Assembly: GCA_963669155.1 (NCBI GenBank)
Contig: OZ022593.1
Location: 21,089,047 to 21,153,046 of the forward strand
Origin: Arbacia lixula
Lineage: Eukaryota; Echinodermata; Echinoidea; Arbacioida; Arbaciidae
Direction: 5' to 3'
Length of the DNA: 64,000 nt
Part shown: positions 24,098-35,603 of the stretch, in pieces
Layout: each line of letters starts with the position of its first letter
Position numbering within the stretch: the stretch's first letter is position 1
Translations under genes and position numbers: made by a program
Notes under the pieces: generated by a model
The model's database searches: none
Told to the model about the DNA's origin: nothing
The model's input: only the letters and a program-made list of their open reading frames with translations

Positions 24098-26256
24098 ACC
24101 ACGGCATGAATACAAGGCGGAATCATGTATGATCACTAAATATTAGCAACAAGTTCAATTCAGTTAAGTTTCAATTCCAAATTATTGATGCGATTTATTC
24201 ACCGTTTATTTTTAAATGAGACATGATGAGAACAGAAAATCCTGTTTCAGAAATCCAGAGACTGACAAATCATTAGTTTCACTTCATGCAACATTTATTC
24301 TAAAATAAGGAGTGATAAGAACATAAAATCACACTTTAAAAAGTTGCAGACTTAAAAGTTCAGTATGTCAACCACTCTATCGGCCAATCAAGAATACCTG
24401 ACTAAATATAGCAGCTCCTCTTGCATTCCCGCTCATAACCCTGTGCTGTAACTCAATTGTACAGACTGTCAGGCCGCATATCCTTGCACCAGATTGGCTG
24501 AAAGTAACTACATAATAACGATCAGGAACTTGCCATTTACCACAAGTTACATGAAAAGGGGCCCATCACATAGACAAGGTGTGGAGAGAAGTTGAAGCAA
24601 CAGATTTATAGAGAGATGAGGGTGAGAGAGAATGAAAGATGGTGCTATTTATCAGACATAGATGCTCAAGGACTTCTACATTACCATCGATGAATAAGTT
24701 TGTTGTCGTCGTTATGAGAAAACAAAATGGTTATCATTAACATGAATTCCAAATTGTCACATTCTATGTGAATGGGGAACATATTAACATTTCCAAGAAC
24801 TTTCTGTACTGAGATATGGAGGTGGGAAAAATGATGAGATAAGATAACTCCATTATTCAATTATCATATTATAATCTAAATATCTTTTGATGTTTTCCTC
24901 CTTGAGCCAGAATTTTTAATCTCTCAAAGGAGTTCATACAGGAACTGGAGAAATGTAATGAATGTGTGGGGAACTATGACTTAAATTGCCATAGCATATC
25001 TGCATACTTCACTCTGTCTGAGACATCAGCATTCAGTTCCTCATGACCCAAATGGTGACCTTTGGACCCACAAAACTAAATGTAGGTTAGTGAGTACATA
25101 GTCTCATTTCCAGGTTGTTAGGTTTTTTTTATTAAAACTCTATAATATACAGGTCTTGTTGTCAAAGCGTAGTAGAGGCACTCTGTTGTTCATCTCCTGC
25201 TTGAGAATGGGATGATTAGTCCTGCCCATACTAGACCCAAATCTGTCATTGTGATAATACCAATAAGAAATTATACACATGAAACAGCCTTGAAACCAGG
25301 CTAGTTAGTGCAGTCTATGCTCTTGCAAGTGAATTATTTGAGGGCCAATATTCTGCATTTGTGTATGTTCACGGTTTTACGATGTGTCAACACACCTCTG
25401 GCAGTTACTTGGCGATTATAGCGTGATAATTTACTTTTGAACCCATGCTTGCCTAACAGAGTCAACCTAGTAAAATATTGTTTGGATAGTGTGAGACTAG
25501 ACCCAGACATACACGCATGGAAAAATATGATATTTTCCCTTTCAAGTGTAGGTTTACTGCTAAGGGCAAGGCCTTTCAAAGCACAACAACTCTTGCTAAT
25601 GAAGATATCCAGTGGTTAAAATTTTAATTTGATATTTTCTTCTTTGGTATTCTTTGTGATACAATACCCTGATCACTATAATCAAACTGTGTTATTTGTC
25701 ATGTGTGTTCACAACATGCATTATTAAAACTTTTATTTTTTTCATAAAACAAATGTTGCAGAAATATTTTGTGATGTGTGCATACAGTGCTATTTGTCCC
25801 AACCCACTCCAATTAAGCTGTTCTATTATTTGTACTAGGGCTGGCTGTTGGTTGTAGGAACATAACTCAGATATGGCTACCTCTTCGGACGCAATATTGG
25901 ATTTTTTGTTAAAGGAGTAATCAAAAAGTACATTATGTATGCAACTATAATAAACCAATACAGAAAGTAGCAGTATACGTATGTATTTAGATTAAGTAAC
26001 ATATCACTGAGTTTTAGGATTTTTTGCATGAGATTTACATCATTGGAAATTGAAAGAAATCTCAGGGCATCAAAGAATGAATCTACTTGAGATGGATGAC
26101 TATAGTATCCCCATTCTCTAAATCCTTTTTGACACAAAAGGTACACACATACCCCCCAAATCGTCACAAGGCCTCTGAGGTTTTTTATATGTTTTTCACT
26201 CACCAAAATAACTTTGTGGTTAGTCTTTGCATTCCTACTTAGTTCGGCAGACAATC

Positions 26257-26260
<4 letters not shown>
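24098..26260. other. Non-coding AT-rich region
   Basis: No gene is recognised. A 125-codon minus-strand frame at 25877-26254 begins with TTG, lacks CpG enrichment and has no identifiable domain; I do not call it. Confidence 0.55.
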
Positions 26261-26294
<34 letters not shown>

Positions 26295-26530
26295 CACAAA
26301 TGCCGACAAAGACACGGAGAGATAGAGAAAAGATAAGATAAAAGAGAATAAAGGAGGGAAAGGGTGGGGGGTGGGGGACAAAGGGCAAAGGCAGGGGAGA
26401 GGGAGGGTAAAATGAAAGATAGAGTGAGAGGGCGAGAAAGAGACAGAGAAAATGAGAGAGAGAGAGAGAGTGACAGAGAGATAAAGAGAGAGGAGAGCAA
26501 TAAAGAAAAGAAGAAAATAATAGTGAGAGA
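26261..26530. repeat. GA-rich simple repeat
   Basis: Pure (GA)n at 26261-26292, then a long purine-rich stretch with further GAGA runs near 26455-26470. Confidence 0.95.
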
Positions 26531-26690
26531 CATTTGAAAAAGATGGTCAGACTCACAGGAACAGAGTCAGCGGGGTTGTGAGGGCAAGAATGACACTTCT
26601 CAAAGGCATTTTAACTGTTGACCTTTTCCCCATATTTTTTTCAGCCTTACCTTCAGGGTAATGTATCCCTTTTGCAGACAAAAGCAAATA

Positions 26691-26815
26691 TTGTTTAAAA
26701 CATTACATGGGTTACTTACACAGCATATAATGTTTTAAACAATAGTTTCAACAATGTTATTAAAACTTGATTAAAACATTACATAAGCAACTTAAACAAC
26801 ATATAAATCAAGTTT
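26691..26815. repeat. Degenerate direct duplication, 76-bp period
   Basis: TTAAAACATTACATGGG and CAGCATATAA in the first unit (from 26691) correspond to TTAAAACATTACATAAG and CAACATATAA in the second (from 26767). Between them lies a TTTTAAACAATAGTTTCAAC spacer. Confidence 0.5.
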
Positions 26816-27571
26816 ATTGAAAGTTTTGAAGTGGTGTACATCTGATTTCCAGTTTTTTTCTAATAGTGTTGTTTATTCGATTATGTTTGCATCAGAGTGT
26901 TATTTCCCTTCAAGCTTTCTGTTAAAGAGTAAGCACAGGTTGGGTGCAGCTTAAAAATGATCAAAGGAACCTGATTGGTCTGTGCTATGCAGCCATTCCC
27001 ACCGCACCAACCAATTTGTCCAGCTCAGACTCACACAAAGTCACATCAAAGGGGAACAAACCAGGGGTTACAGGGATCTCTTTCAAGGAGAATCAGTTTA
27101 AGTTGGTGTAATCGTTTGACTGGATGCTGCCTACTGTGAAGACGCTTCAATAGGGGCTAGGCCCATGGATGGTTAGTCCCGCTATTCAATCTAAAGAAAT
27201 CCTCTCTCCACACACTTACACAGACAAGACAACACAAAACAACACAGGACAAGCAACAAAGGAGAGCTACCTCAACACCAAACAGACACAAGGAAAAGAA
27301 AAAGATTTGTATGTTCAGTGATTATAAAAAACATGTAAAAGAAAAAAGTGGGAAAGGATAGGTTTTTGGTGGACAATGACTTTTAAAGTTTGGTTTCACA
27401 TTTGATGCACAGGTGATCCATGAGATGTACCCTAGCAGTACATTTAGAGGAAATCTCATCAATATATTGACAGTAGTCCATGCGAAACAGGGACTAAATG
27501 TACATACATGTAACAGTGTATGTAGCACAGAAAGCAAACATTCCTTTGACGTAATTCAGAATAACATCACA
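26816..27571. other. Non-coding region
   Basis: Unique AT-rich sequence with no recognised gene. A (ACACA)-like tract near 27215-27245 is short. Confidence 0.55.
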
Positions 27572-27627
27572 GCTCACTGAGAGAGAGAGAGACAGAGAGA
27601 CAGAGAGAGAGAGAGACAGAGAGAGAC

Positions 27628-27675
<48 letters not shown>

Positions 27676-27860
27676 AGAGATGGTGAGAGAAGGGGCAGAG
27701 AGACAGAGACAGAGAGAGACAGAGAGAGACAGAGAGAGACGAAGAGAGACAGAGAGACAGAGACAGAGACAGACAGAGAGAGAGAGAGAGAGACAGAGAT
27801 GGGGGAAACAGAATGAAAGACACAGAAAGGCAGAGAGGGGACAGAAAGAATGAGAGAGGG
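27572..27860. repeat. GAGACAGA-type simple repeat
   Basis: Mixed (GA)n and GACAGA units over about 290 bp. Overlapping Ser/Leu-only frames on the minus strand are artefacts of the repeat. Confidence 0.95.
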
Positions 27861-27964
27861 TGATAGGAAAAGATGGAGCGAGAGGAGAGAGAAGGGTGGA
27901 GAACACACAAAAAGGTACACTCTGGAGAGGGGGTAGAGAGATACAAACGATAGAGAAAGAGAGA

Positions 27965-28010
27965 GTATGTGTGTATGTGTGTATGTGTGTATGTGTGTAT
28001 GTGTGTATGT

Positions 28011-28058
<48 letters not shown>
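27965..28058. repeat. (GTATGTGT)n followed by (GT)n
   Basis: An 8-bp unit GTATGTGT repeats about seven times to 28018 and passes directly into pure (GT)n to 28058. This is the typical record of slippage plus point mutation spreading through a GT tract. Confidence 0.95.
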
Positions 28059-28062
<4 letters not shown>

Positions 28063-28486
28063 TCTTCATACTGCCATGCAAATGAGTCGTAAAGAGTGTT
28101 TAATTGTATTGTATCCTTATATCAGGAGCCTCAACCCAATGCAGTAAAACCTTGTATGAACCCAATAAACAGCATATATAGGCCTAGTTTGTGAAATATG
28201 AAACATGGCATTGACATCCTACTCAAACAATGCCGGGCAAATGAACTACTGTACAGTTTGCCTCTTAGAATCAGATACGTTTTCAATTCAAAATGAAGGT
28301 TGGGGTCAACAGCAATTTCTTCCATTTGTCTAGATGACCATATCTTATCAGAAGTATCCCTGGCATTATAATCAATCTGTTGATTTTAGGAGGTTTGAAA
28401 TGAAGTTGTTAACTTGTTAGTATCAGTGTCTGCACAAGCCTGATATCTTAAGATGATCCAACAAAATATAAATTTGATTCAGATCA

Positions 28487-28516
28487 GAGAGAGAAAGAGA
28501 GAAAAGAAATTGAGAT

Positions 28517-28561
<45 letters not shown>

Positions 28562-28760
28562 AGATGAATAGAAGAAGAGAGGGGAAATGAAGGAGAAAGA
28601 ACAATAGACAGGGAGAAATGGGGATAAAAGAGGAAGGGGAAAAGATTGATAAAGATAATAGAGGGGGGAACAAAAAAGGAGAAACAGGAGAGAGGTAAGG
28701 AGAAGGTGGAATAAAATGAGACTATGATAAGAAATTGTGAGAGGCAGAGAAGAACGTAGT
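28487..28760. repeat. GA-rich simple repeat
   Basis: Pure (GA)n at about 28521-28556 within 270 bp of purine-rich sequence. Confidence 0.95.
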
Positions 28761-29394
28761 GTAATGGAGTATAATATGTAATCGGCATGGTGATAATCAT
28801 CTAGAATTGCAAATAACATATCCTTCACCTTGCTGCCATCAACCATCTCCTCCCACTGCCTCAGGATTAGATATGCACATCTCAACATCCACGCCACCCT
28901 CTCACCTGTGTGACAAACCAATGTGAAGTGAGACGCGCACGCACTCACAGGATGTGCAGGAATGCGGGGCATTGTTCTATGGGAACACCTCCACTAGCAG
29001 CAAGAGGGAGACACACATGCACACACGCACGCACTTTCATCCAACGCACATGCATAAGTGACTAAAGAAGAGAGGGAGAGGAGGGAGATGGCTACCAATA
29101 TGAAAATCAATAAATTTACAATGTACACCCAAACACTAGAGAGCCATGGCAACACTATTTGACATTTCGATGATGGTGTTCGTGCCTAGCTTATGTAAGC
29201 AGACCTTTCTATCTTTCGATTACAGAACATTAAATAGATTGCATTGTGTGCTTTGCTGGGGGTGGATGTCTGATGTTACCTCAATCCATCACATTTAGCT
29301 GTAGGATATAGAAGACAGGATATTGGGAGGAGTTTCTTCTACAGTTGATGACTTCACATATATTTCCTTTGTTCAATTAAGTTTTTTCTTCTCA

Positions 29395-29955
29395 TGTCTT
29401 CTTAATCTTCCTGTTTATTCTCCTCTTTTCCTCTCCCTTACTTCTTCCAATTCTTAATTTCCCCCTTCCATTCTCCTCCTCTCCATTTCACAATCATGAG
29501 CTTTTTCAATTTGTATTTCCTCCATTTCCAAATACAAATCTTGCATATGAGTTTAAAGTCTTCTGCTGTTGTTTTTCCTCATTCTGTTCATCCTATCTAC
29601 TCATGACCTCCTCCTTCTTCCTTTCCCGCTCACCAAACATGTTTGAGAAGAAAATGTAAAGTCTGTGTCCTCTTCCACCCCCTTCCCACCACTCTCACCT
29701 TTTCAATTCCCCCTCTCCTTTTCTTCCAATTTTACTCCCTTCCTACTCTTCTCACTCCCCCCGTCTTATTCTCCCTCTTCTTCTTCCCATTCTCCTTTCC
29801 CTCCTCCTCGTTCCTCCTCACCCTCCCAATTCCTCTCCTTTTTTGCTTTTCCCTATACCATCTTCCCCTCCCCTTACCCCCTTCCACCCCCTTCCTAATC
29901 TTCTCACTCTCCTCCCTATCCCCTCTACCATTTCTCACACCCTTCTCTCTCTCTT
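29395..29955 (+). repeat. Polypyrimidine tract, about 560 bp
   Basis: The plus strand is overwhelmingly C and T (TTCTCCTCTTTTCC, CCCTCCTCCTCGTTCC) without a fixed unit. An ORF across it yields a Ser/Pro/Phe/Leu low-complexity peptide. Such tracts can form triplex DNA; that is general knowledge, not shown here. Confidence 0.85.
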
Positions 29956-30530
29956 TCCTCAAACAGATAATGGTTACAATTGTCTACAACATCATTAAAT
30001 GTCCATATATTATAACAGTAAATGTGGATTTAATTGCTCTACAAAACCCAATCAAATAAGCATATTTACTGCTTCCCCATCAATCTTCTTCATTATTTCT
30101 AATGATAAAATATATATTACAGACTGCCACAGATAAGTTGAAAGGAAGAAGCATTTGGTTACAAACCATCTCCCTTTATGCCGATGACATTATTCACAAA
30201 AAAAAATCATAGAAATGGCAACCACTTGCAAAAACAACAAAAGACGACTTAGCTTCCCCAAAGACTGTATCAAATATTGATCAAAACATTGCTATGAATG
30301 AATGTATCACAGCGTGTGGTTATAATGCTATCAATACATTGTGAGTGCTAGTATTAAGAAAGAACTGTAGACAAAGAAATATGCAAGTGTTTTTCTCTGT
30401 CTTTCATTCAGAGAGGATAATATTTTATTGGTCACGATCTTCTGAAGCATTATCTAATGGACATCACCAGCTACCATCCAAGCGTTATATCTGTGGATTA
30501 TTTCGCCCCTTCTGTGCAATCATATCAAGT

Positions 30531-30553
30531 AAGACAAGACAAGACAAGACAAG
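30531..30553. repeat. (AAGAC)n pentanucleotide repeat
   Basis: Four to five AAGAC units in tandem. Confidence 0.85.
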
Positions 30554-32315
30554 ATAATCATATCAAGAAAAAGGTTGCATGAACTAGAGTGCATCTCAGG
30601 TCAGGATTGTGAAATATGAAATAAACAAATACAATCAAATATCAGAAACAGCATGAAAAACAAACTAATTTGTAGTTTGTCTCTCAGGCTCAACTCTCCT
30701 CTCAAATGAAAAGTGAAATTTGACAACAAAAGTCTCAGATGAAAGCACTGATCCGATTGGGTTCCCTTAGGTTGTGACATTCAAAATGCTTTTGTCAGTG
30801 AAAAGGTCTGCAAGTGATAGCCTATATTTTGGACAACCTGACAAAAAAAAAAAGACAATTCAGGTCATATCACTCCAGAGGAAAAAAGACACCTACATAA
30901 TGAGAATCTGGAGACGAAAAATGATCTCAAGAGGAAAGGAATCTGTACATGACAGATGAAATACTAACAAAGTGACAAAAAAGCATACTTATTGCAATGT
31001 TTATAAGTATGCTAGTACATTCCAGAGAATTTGATTACTGTTGCCATGGGGATAAGGAGCTGCATAATTCCTTCACTTGTCTATGATGAGCATAGCACCA
31101 AAATCTGACAAATGATTTTGAAATCTATCCTATAACATACAAACCCTTGCCATAAATGTGGCACACTGAGCAGTCATCATCACCTTTAGACAGTGGTGTC
31201 TGGAGATCCAGACTAGCCCTAGCTGAACCTTGATCGAAGTACAAGGTCTTCGTTTGTGTTTGCAACAATAGCTTGGGATTTGTCTGTGATTCTACCATCC
31301 CCCCCCCCTCCCTCTCTCTCTTTCTGTCTCGCTCATAAGCAGCTCCTCATGCCTGACAATCAGGTCAATGGAAGCTGTCTTGTGTGGATGGCGATGATAT
31401 ATAACATTTGCTTTCTAGGGATATCAAGTTATTTGTACTAGGGGGTAGGAAAAATCAATATGGATGTCAAACCGAACAAGAACCTTGACTAGTGGGGAAC
31501 ACAAACACCGACCAAGTAAATTTCCACAATGACGAGATTTCAATCAATATTGATGTTCTTGATACTTGCCAGTTTGCACTAAAAGACATGATTTATTTAT
31601 TCAACATGAAAAATACCCTTCTCACCTCTCTTGGAAAGTGAAGTGCTATCACATTTGTTATTATTCTGTCCATTCTGATGTCAGAATAGATGTTTGCAGC
31701 TCTGGAAAAGTCTATACATGTTTCAACTCAAGCTCTACACGTTAAGATGCAAGACTTAACGCATGACAATAACCACAATGCATCAGCAATGATTTAAGAA
31801 ATATAACTCAGTGTATAAGAACATTGGTTTGCGATGCTTGCAAGAAAATTGCTTACAAACGTCCATGGGTAATACTGGAGTATTCTGGGATAAGAACGGG
31901 GCTAAAGACAGAGAGAGAGAGAGAATGAGATAAACCAACCAAGAGGGAGCCAGACCATATTCATTACAAGCTCGTTTCTTATCTATACTGGGGATCAGAC
32001 TTGACTCCTGACCTTTTCAACCCACAGCATGATGACAACGAAAACTTATTAATTGGTCCAAGAGCAGAGAAAGAAAAGGCAAAAGAGGTGATAATGTATC
32101 ATTGACAAGACTAAATGTCTCTTTAATCCCTCAACCCTCTTCGCCTTTTTCCTCCTCTTAATCTGACAGTCAGGAATATTGAAAACATCAATCGACTGAT
32201 GACAATCTGGGGACGAGCAAGCCCGCTTATCCCAGGAGAATTGAGACCCTGTTCACATCACAATTGTATCTCTTATGGTTATATCTCTCATTAAAACTAC
32301 AAGCCTACAAATAAG

Positions 32316-32490
32316 CGGGCTGGCTTTCCTCCACTAAGATAATGAGCAGCGCAACACCCGCATAATCTGCTGTATGGACAAGAGACAACAGGCTATGGAT
32401 AAACTTAAAATCTCCTTTAACGGGTGCAATGAAGCCACCTTATTGCGTACTGGAGTTCCATGGTAAATTTTGCATTTTGACTGGGTTCAC
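32316..32490 (+). repeat. Local duplication, copy 1
   Basis: Words AGCAGC, ATAATCTGCTGT, ACAGGCTATG, ATAAACTT and ACTGNAGTTC occur in the same order and spacing about 590 bp downstream. Identity is moderate, so the duplication is old. Confidence 0.6.
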
Positions 32491-32908
32491 AAAAGCTGAA
32501 ATCTAACCGTGAACGGGTTAAAGTGGTTAAGTGACTAAGTGACTAAGGCTTGTTCTGAAAGGGTTTAGAAGGAATGGAAGAGCAGTCACAATTCAGATCC
32601 AAGTTGGTTGGAAGTGACCAATCTGCCATTCTCATTCGCTTTAGATGCAAACAAGAACCTGCCTGAAAGTCAATTGTGACTGAAACTCATTTTTGAACAG
32701 TGCTTTAAAGAGCAAAGCTCATTACAATTTTAGCTTTCAAAATGGACTTGCTTCATAAAATTGGATTGCAATCCTTAAACTAAATACATTCAATACAAAA
32801 ATGTACACTTTCCCATCTTACTATGGCAACAAGACCATATCACAATTTGTAGAGAGTTCTTCCCTCCTCCCACCCGTTAACCTGTCCTTTACCGAGCCCT
32901 CATACATT

Positions 32909-33085
32909 AGCTTTTCCCCCACACAGATACATAGCAGCATGACTCCTGAATAATCTGCTGTTTGGGCAAAACACTACAGGCTATGAATAAACTTTAAATA
33001 CCTTATAGGACACAATTAAACCCTCAACTGTTTGGTCACTGTAGTTCAACACAAATTTTGACATCCAAACTGGACCAAACTGTGA
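32909..33085 (+). repeat. Local duplication, copy 2
   Basis: This corresponds to 32316-32490. Shared words are TAATCTGCTGT, TACAGGCTATGAATAAACTT and GTAGTTC, then AAATTTTG and a GACTGG/AACTGGACC-like end. The two copies are in direct orientation. Confidence 0.6.
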
Positions 33086-33826
33086 CATTAATTTTACCTT
33101 ACCTATTACCCATTACATGGTTAGATTGAAAGTATACAGGAAGCATATAGTAATGATGCCACTGTAGGGCGCAAAAAAGATTGTGCTGTCTTTGTTTCTG
33201 TGAAACAACTTTTCAAATTTGCACTTTTTGTCAATAAACTGACAATACACTATATCCAGTATCCACAGTAAACATGGTTATGCTTGTTCTCTGCAAGGTA
33301 CATTAAAACTGTGCTTTAAAATGATTGTAAAAAAATCAGTCTATGGCCGGGTGTGCATCAGGTTTCCAGATAGAGCCTTGCTCTTTTAGAAAGCGTTCTC
33401 CTAAAGGTGATTCATGATGTGATAGTAATCTCTTGCCTTAGAAAGCAATTAAACATGATATTACCTTTCTCCCAACCATTGTTGCCTTTACTTTACAGCG
33501 CCCTCTACAGTCTACAACAAAACATTCCTTAACTCATTCTGTGCCGCACAAAGAGCTTCAATCATTAGAATTGCAATGGATAAAACAACATTAGAAATGT
33601 CCTGCGGGATGCTGTACTTGACCAGAGGATGGTATGCATGTGTGTTTGAGGGGAGGGGGGTACTTTTCAGCTATGATATCATGACATGGCACACTAAACA
33701 ACCCATGTTAAATTGCATTATACCCGGTAAGGAAAGAATTAAGTCACAGGTGCTATGTTGATATTGCATCAAATCGAGGGGGGCAAAATCACCTGGGAAT
33801 TCCTTTGTAATATTTGTTTACTGGAC

Positions 33827-33925
33827 CAGGGCCACGTCTTATAAAGTGTTGTGATTGAATCAATCCAATGTTCAATGCACAGAGTTACGATTTATATCAA
33901 ACGCAAGTCACGTTGCGATCAATTC
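33827..33925 (+). repeat. GTCTTATAAAG family (D), copy 1
   Basis: Begins CAGGGCCACGTCTTATAAAG, followed by TGTGATTGAATCAATCCAAT and GAGTTACGATTTATATCAA. Related copies lie at 40365, 42319 and 42681. The full family form begins GGCCCTGTCTTATAAAG and ends in the inverted CTTTATAAAATGGGGC, which suggests a TIR element. Confidence 0.6.
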
Positions 33926-34078
33926 CAGAGGGAAACAAAGATGGTATGAGAAGAGCCTGGGAAGGAGACTAGAGCGAGGCTTGACCTCATGCTGGGTCAC
34001 ATATCTAAGAATGACAGGAATGCTGCCTAGTTTCAGCCACCAGAATGTAGCAGATTACCTCTGTCAGCAGTTAGTACC

Positions 34079-34165
34079 ACATACAAACCCTTGTCACTCA
34101 GTCAGTCACTCACTCACTGAGTTTGAATTAATGGGTCTGAACCTGCATAGACTAACTGTCTGTTA
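34079..34165 (+). repeat. Dispersed repeat family B, copy 2
   Basis: ACATACAAACCCTTGTCACT, CAGTCAGT, TTTGAATTAATGGGTCTGAA and GCATAGACTAACTGTCTG follow the same order as the copy at 12896. Confidence 0.6.
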
Positions 34166-34288
34166 TATGTTCCAACAAGCCTCCTGTCCATTACAGGTAT
34201 GGTAGTCCTTTGTGAAAAGTCATGGAACTTAGTATGGATCAACAGTACAGTATACCTTACAAGTAACTTGTATCAAATCTCACAGCTT

Positions 34289-34456
34289 CACAAACATTTT
34301 CAGGAAAAGTTTAAAAATCTACCCTTTCATAGCAAATATAGTCTACATTCGCATCAATGCGTCACTACGAGGCAAAGAGTTGCAATGTATGTGCTGTTGT
34401 GGTCTCTGTCTGTAGGCTTAAGGTACCGCTAGGTTTTGGAGCCATCCAGAACCTAC
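34289..34456 (+). repeat. Dispersed repeat family E, copy 1
   Basis: CACAAACATTTTCAGGAAAA, ATAGTCTACATTC, TGGTCTCT, AGGTTTTGGAG/AGGTTTTAGGCG and CCAAAACCTAC-type words appear in the same order at 49454-49670, with indels. Class unknown. Confidence 0.6.
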
Positions 34457-34719
34457 ATGAAATTTAGCAATCAATATAATTTTGCTTTAAGTCTGTTTCC
34501 ACTTCTAATATAGTGAGGGAAGTTCTTTAAGTATTTTCTTCCATTTTCCGTGGCAATTACACAATTACATTTCTTGACCTGCATAGAAAGCTACTCTATG
34601 ACTGGCAAATTGAGACGATAGTCTTATCATGTACAGACATGTTTGGAGAAAATGACTCACCTGAGTCCATGTCTGCAGATATATGTTATTATATTCCACA
34701 TACTAAGAATGTTGCTATA

Positions 34720-34879
34720 TGATTGGTCAATAGTTGATCACGTGACGTAGTTTTTCCCATCTGATCACCTGAGCAGAAAAGTTCGTTACACTGTAGGTGA
34801 TAGTACTTTTTTGAGAAGGAAAGTTCGTTACACTCTAGGTGATAGTACTTTTTGGTTTCGCTGATCTCTTCACTCCTCA
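34720..34879 (+). promoter_or_regulatory. Putative promoter: inverted CCAAT, E-box/CRE, duplicated 42-bp unit
   Basis: TGATTGGTCAA at 34720-34730 is a good inverted NF-Y (CCAAT) site. CACGTG at 34739-34744 overlaps TGACGT at 34743-34748, giving E-box and CRE half-site words. A 42-bp unit beginning AAAGTTCGTTACACT occurs twice in tandem at 34778-34819 and 34820-34861. Immediately downstream the sequence becomes CpG-rich (ACGCGCGAAA, ACCGCGGTGCGCGCGCGTACG). No TATA box is seen. This order, just upstream of a transcript-like segment with a strong splice donor, is what makes it promoter-like. Confidence 0.4.
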
Positions 34880-35099
34880 CAGTCCTAACGCGTGATCAAT
34901 ATTTTGAGTACGCGCGAAATAAAAGTGCGTAGCTCGGACTATCGGCGCAGACGACACCGCGGTGCGCGCGCGTACGTACAAAGCAGTGCAAGCCTTCCAT
35001 TTCCCCCACACAGTATTTCACCAAAGCAAGTGTGCAATTCTCTACCACCTCGTACCAAAATTGACCTAGAATTTCACTTGCCTGTAATTAATTACAATT
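34880..35099 (+). other. Putative 5' leader of the plus-strand gene
   Basis: CpG-rich at its start (34905-34980) and AT-rich later. It has no ATG until 35100, and an in-frame TAA at 35085-35087 precedes that ATG. The transcription start is not determined; the pyrimidine-rich TCTTCACTCCTCACAGTCC near 34866-34884 is a possible initiator area. Confidence 0.33.
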
Positions 35100-35146
35100 A
35101 TGAAGAGTATTCTCGGAGGATCTATGTTCTCACCGATACCGCACAG
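35100..35146 (+). CDS. Putative first coding exon fragment, unknown gene
   Basis: The first ATG of the leader (35100) opens MKSILGGSMFSPIPH, 15 codons plus two bases, and reaches ACAG|GTAAGAG with the intron GT at 35147-35148. A TAA stop lies just upstream in frame, so this ATG is the only start. A different frame (GTG at 34892 to 35161) is also open but has no ATG. The fragment is too short to name. Downstream exons were not found in the window. The 196-bp hairpin at 35369 would lie in intron 1. Confidence 0.28.
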
Positions 35147-35368
35147 GTAAGAGAATTTTGATTACTTCTTGCTTTTCCGTCAAAATCTTACAAATTAGCA
35201 TCAACATGTCATTGTGTTCGTTGGAATTTGTAGAGTCTATATAGCAATTACGTGCACAAAGTCAATTTGCTTCCGGGTTTCGGAGCGTCGCGTGAATATG
35301 TAGCCGCACCGACACGAATGCTTTTGTACGTTAAATTGTCATTTATTTTATAGATTGTTGGTATCAGA

Positions 35369-35564
35369 TGTGGAATATAAAGCAAATAATCAACTTTTGG
35401 TTTCAGGCAATGAGACGAAATATCACTTCCTCGGCGATCTGAATGTATACGCTATCTTTCCTCAGCTAAAAGCTTCGGAAAGATAGCTACATCCAGATCG
35501 CCTCGGAAGTGATATTTCGTCCCATTACCTTCACCGACGTTGATTATTTGCTTACCATTCTACA
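35369..35564. mobile_element. Long foldback hairpin (MITE-like)
   Basis: The left arm 35369-35462 and right arm 35477-35564 are reverse complements with few mismatches and a 2-bp indel. Paired words include AGCAAATAATCAAC, GACGAAATATCACTTCC, GGCGATCTG and CTATCTTTCC. The loop is only about 14 nt (CAGCTAAAAGCTTC, partly self-complementary). No target duplication is evident. A transcript through it would form a long near-perfect double-stranded stem. Confidence 0.82.
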
Positions 35565-35582
35565 ATTTGAATGCTTTGTAGT

Positions 35583-35603
35583 AAAAAAAAAAAAAAAAAA
35601 AAA
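35583..35603. repeat. Poly-A tract (A21)
   Basis: An uninterrupted run of about 21 adenines. It could mark the tail of an old retroelement insertion or be a simple homopolymer. Confidence 0.9.

Larger units (their letters stand above)
28059..32315. other. Non-coding region with purine and pyrimidine blocks
   Basis: No gene is recognised. It holds a GA block (28487-28760), a pyrimidine block (29395-29955) and an AAGAC array (30531-30553). The rest is AT-rich unique DNA. A half X-box word GTTGCCATGG sits near 31043. Confidence 0.55.
33086..34719. other. Non-coding region rich in old dispersed repeats
   Basis: It contains one GTCTTATAAAG-family copy (33827-33925), one family B copy (34079-34165) and one family E copy (34289-34456). 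An open frame at 33855-34205 lies within these repeats and is not called. Confidence 0.6.

Noticed and set aside
25877..26254. 125-codon minus frame ending in a hydrophobic stretch
   Set aside because: Starts with TTG, no ATG near the start, no CpG or codon-bias contrast and no recognisable family. A GTGAGT word inside is not accompanied by a convincing acceptor.
33855..34205. 116-codon plus frame
   Set aside because: Overlaps two dispersed-repeat copies and does not start with ATG.
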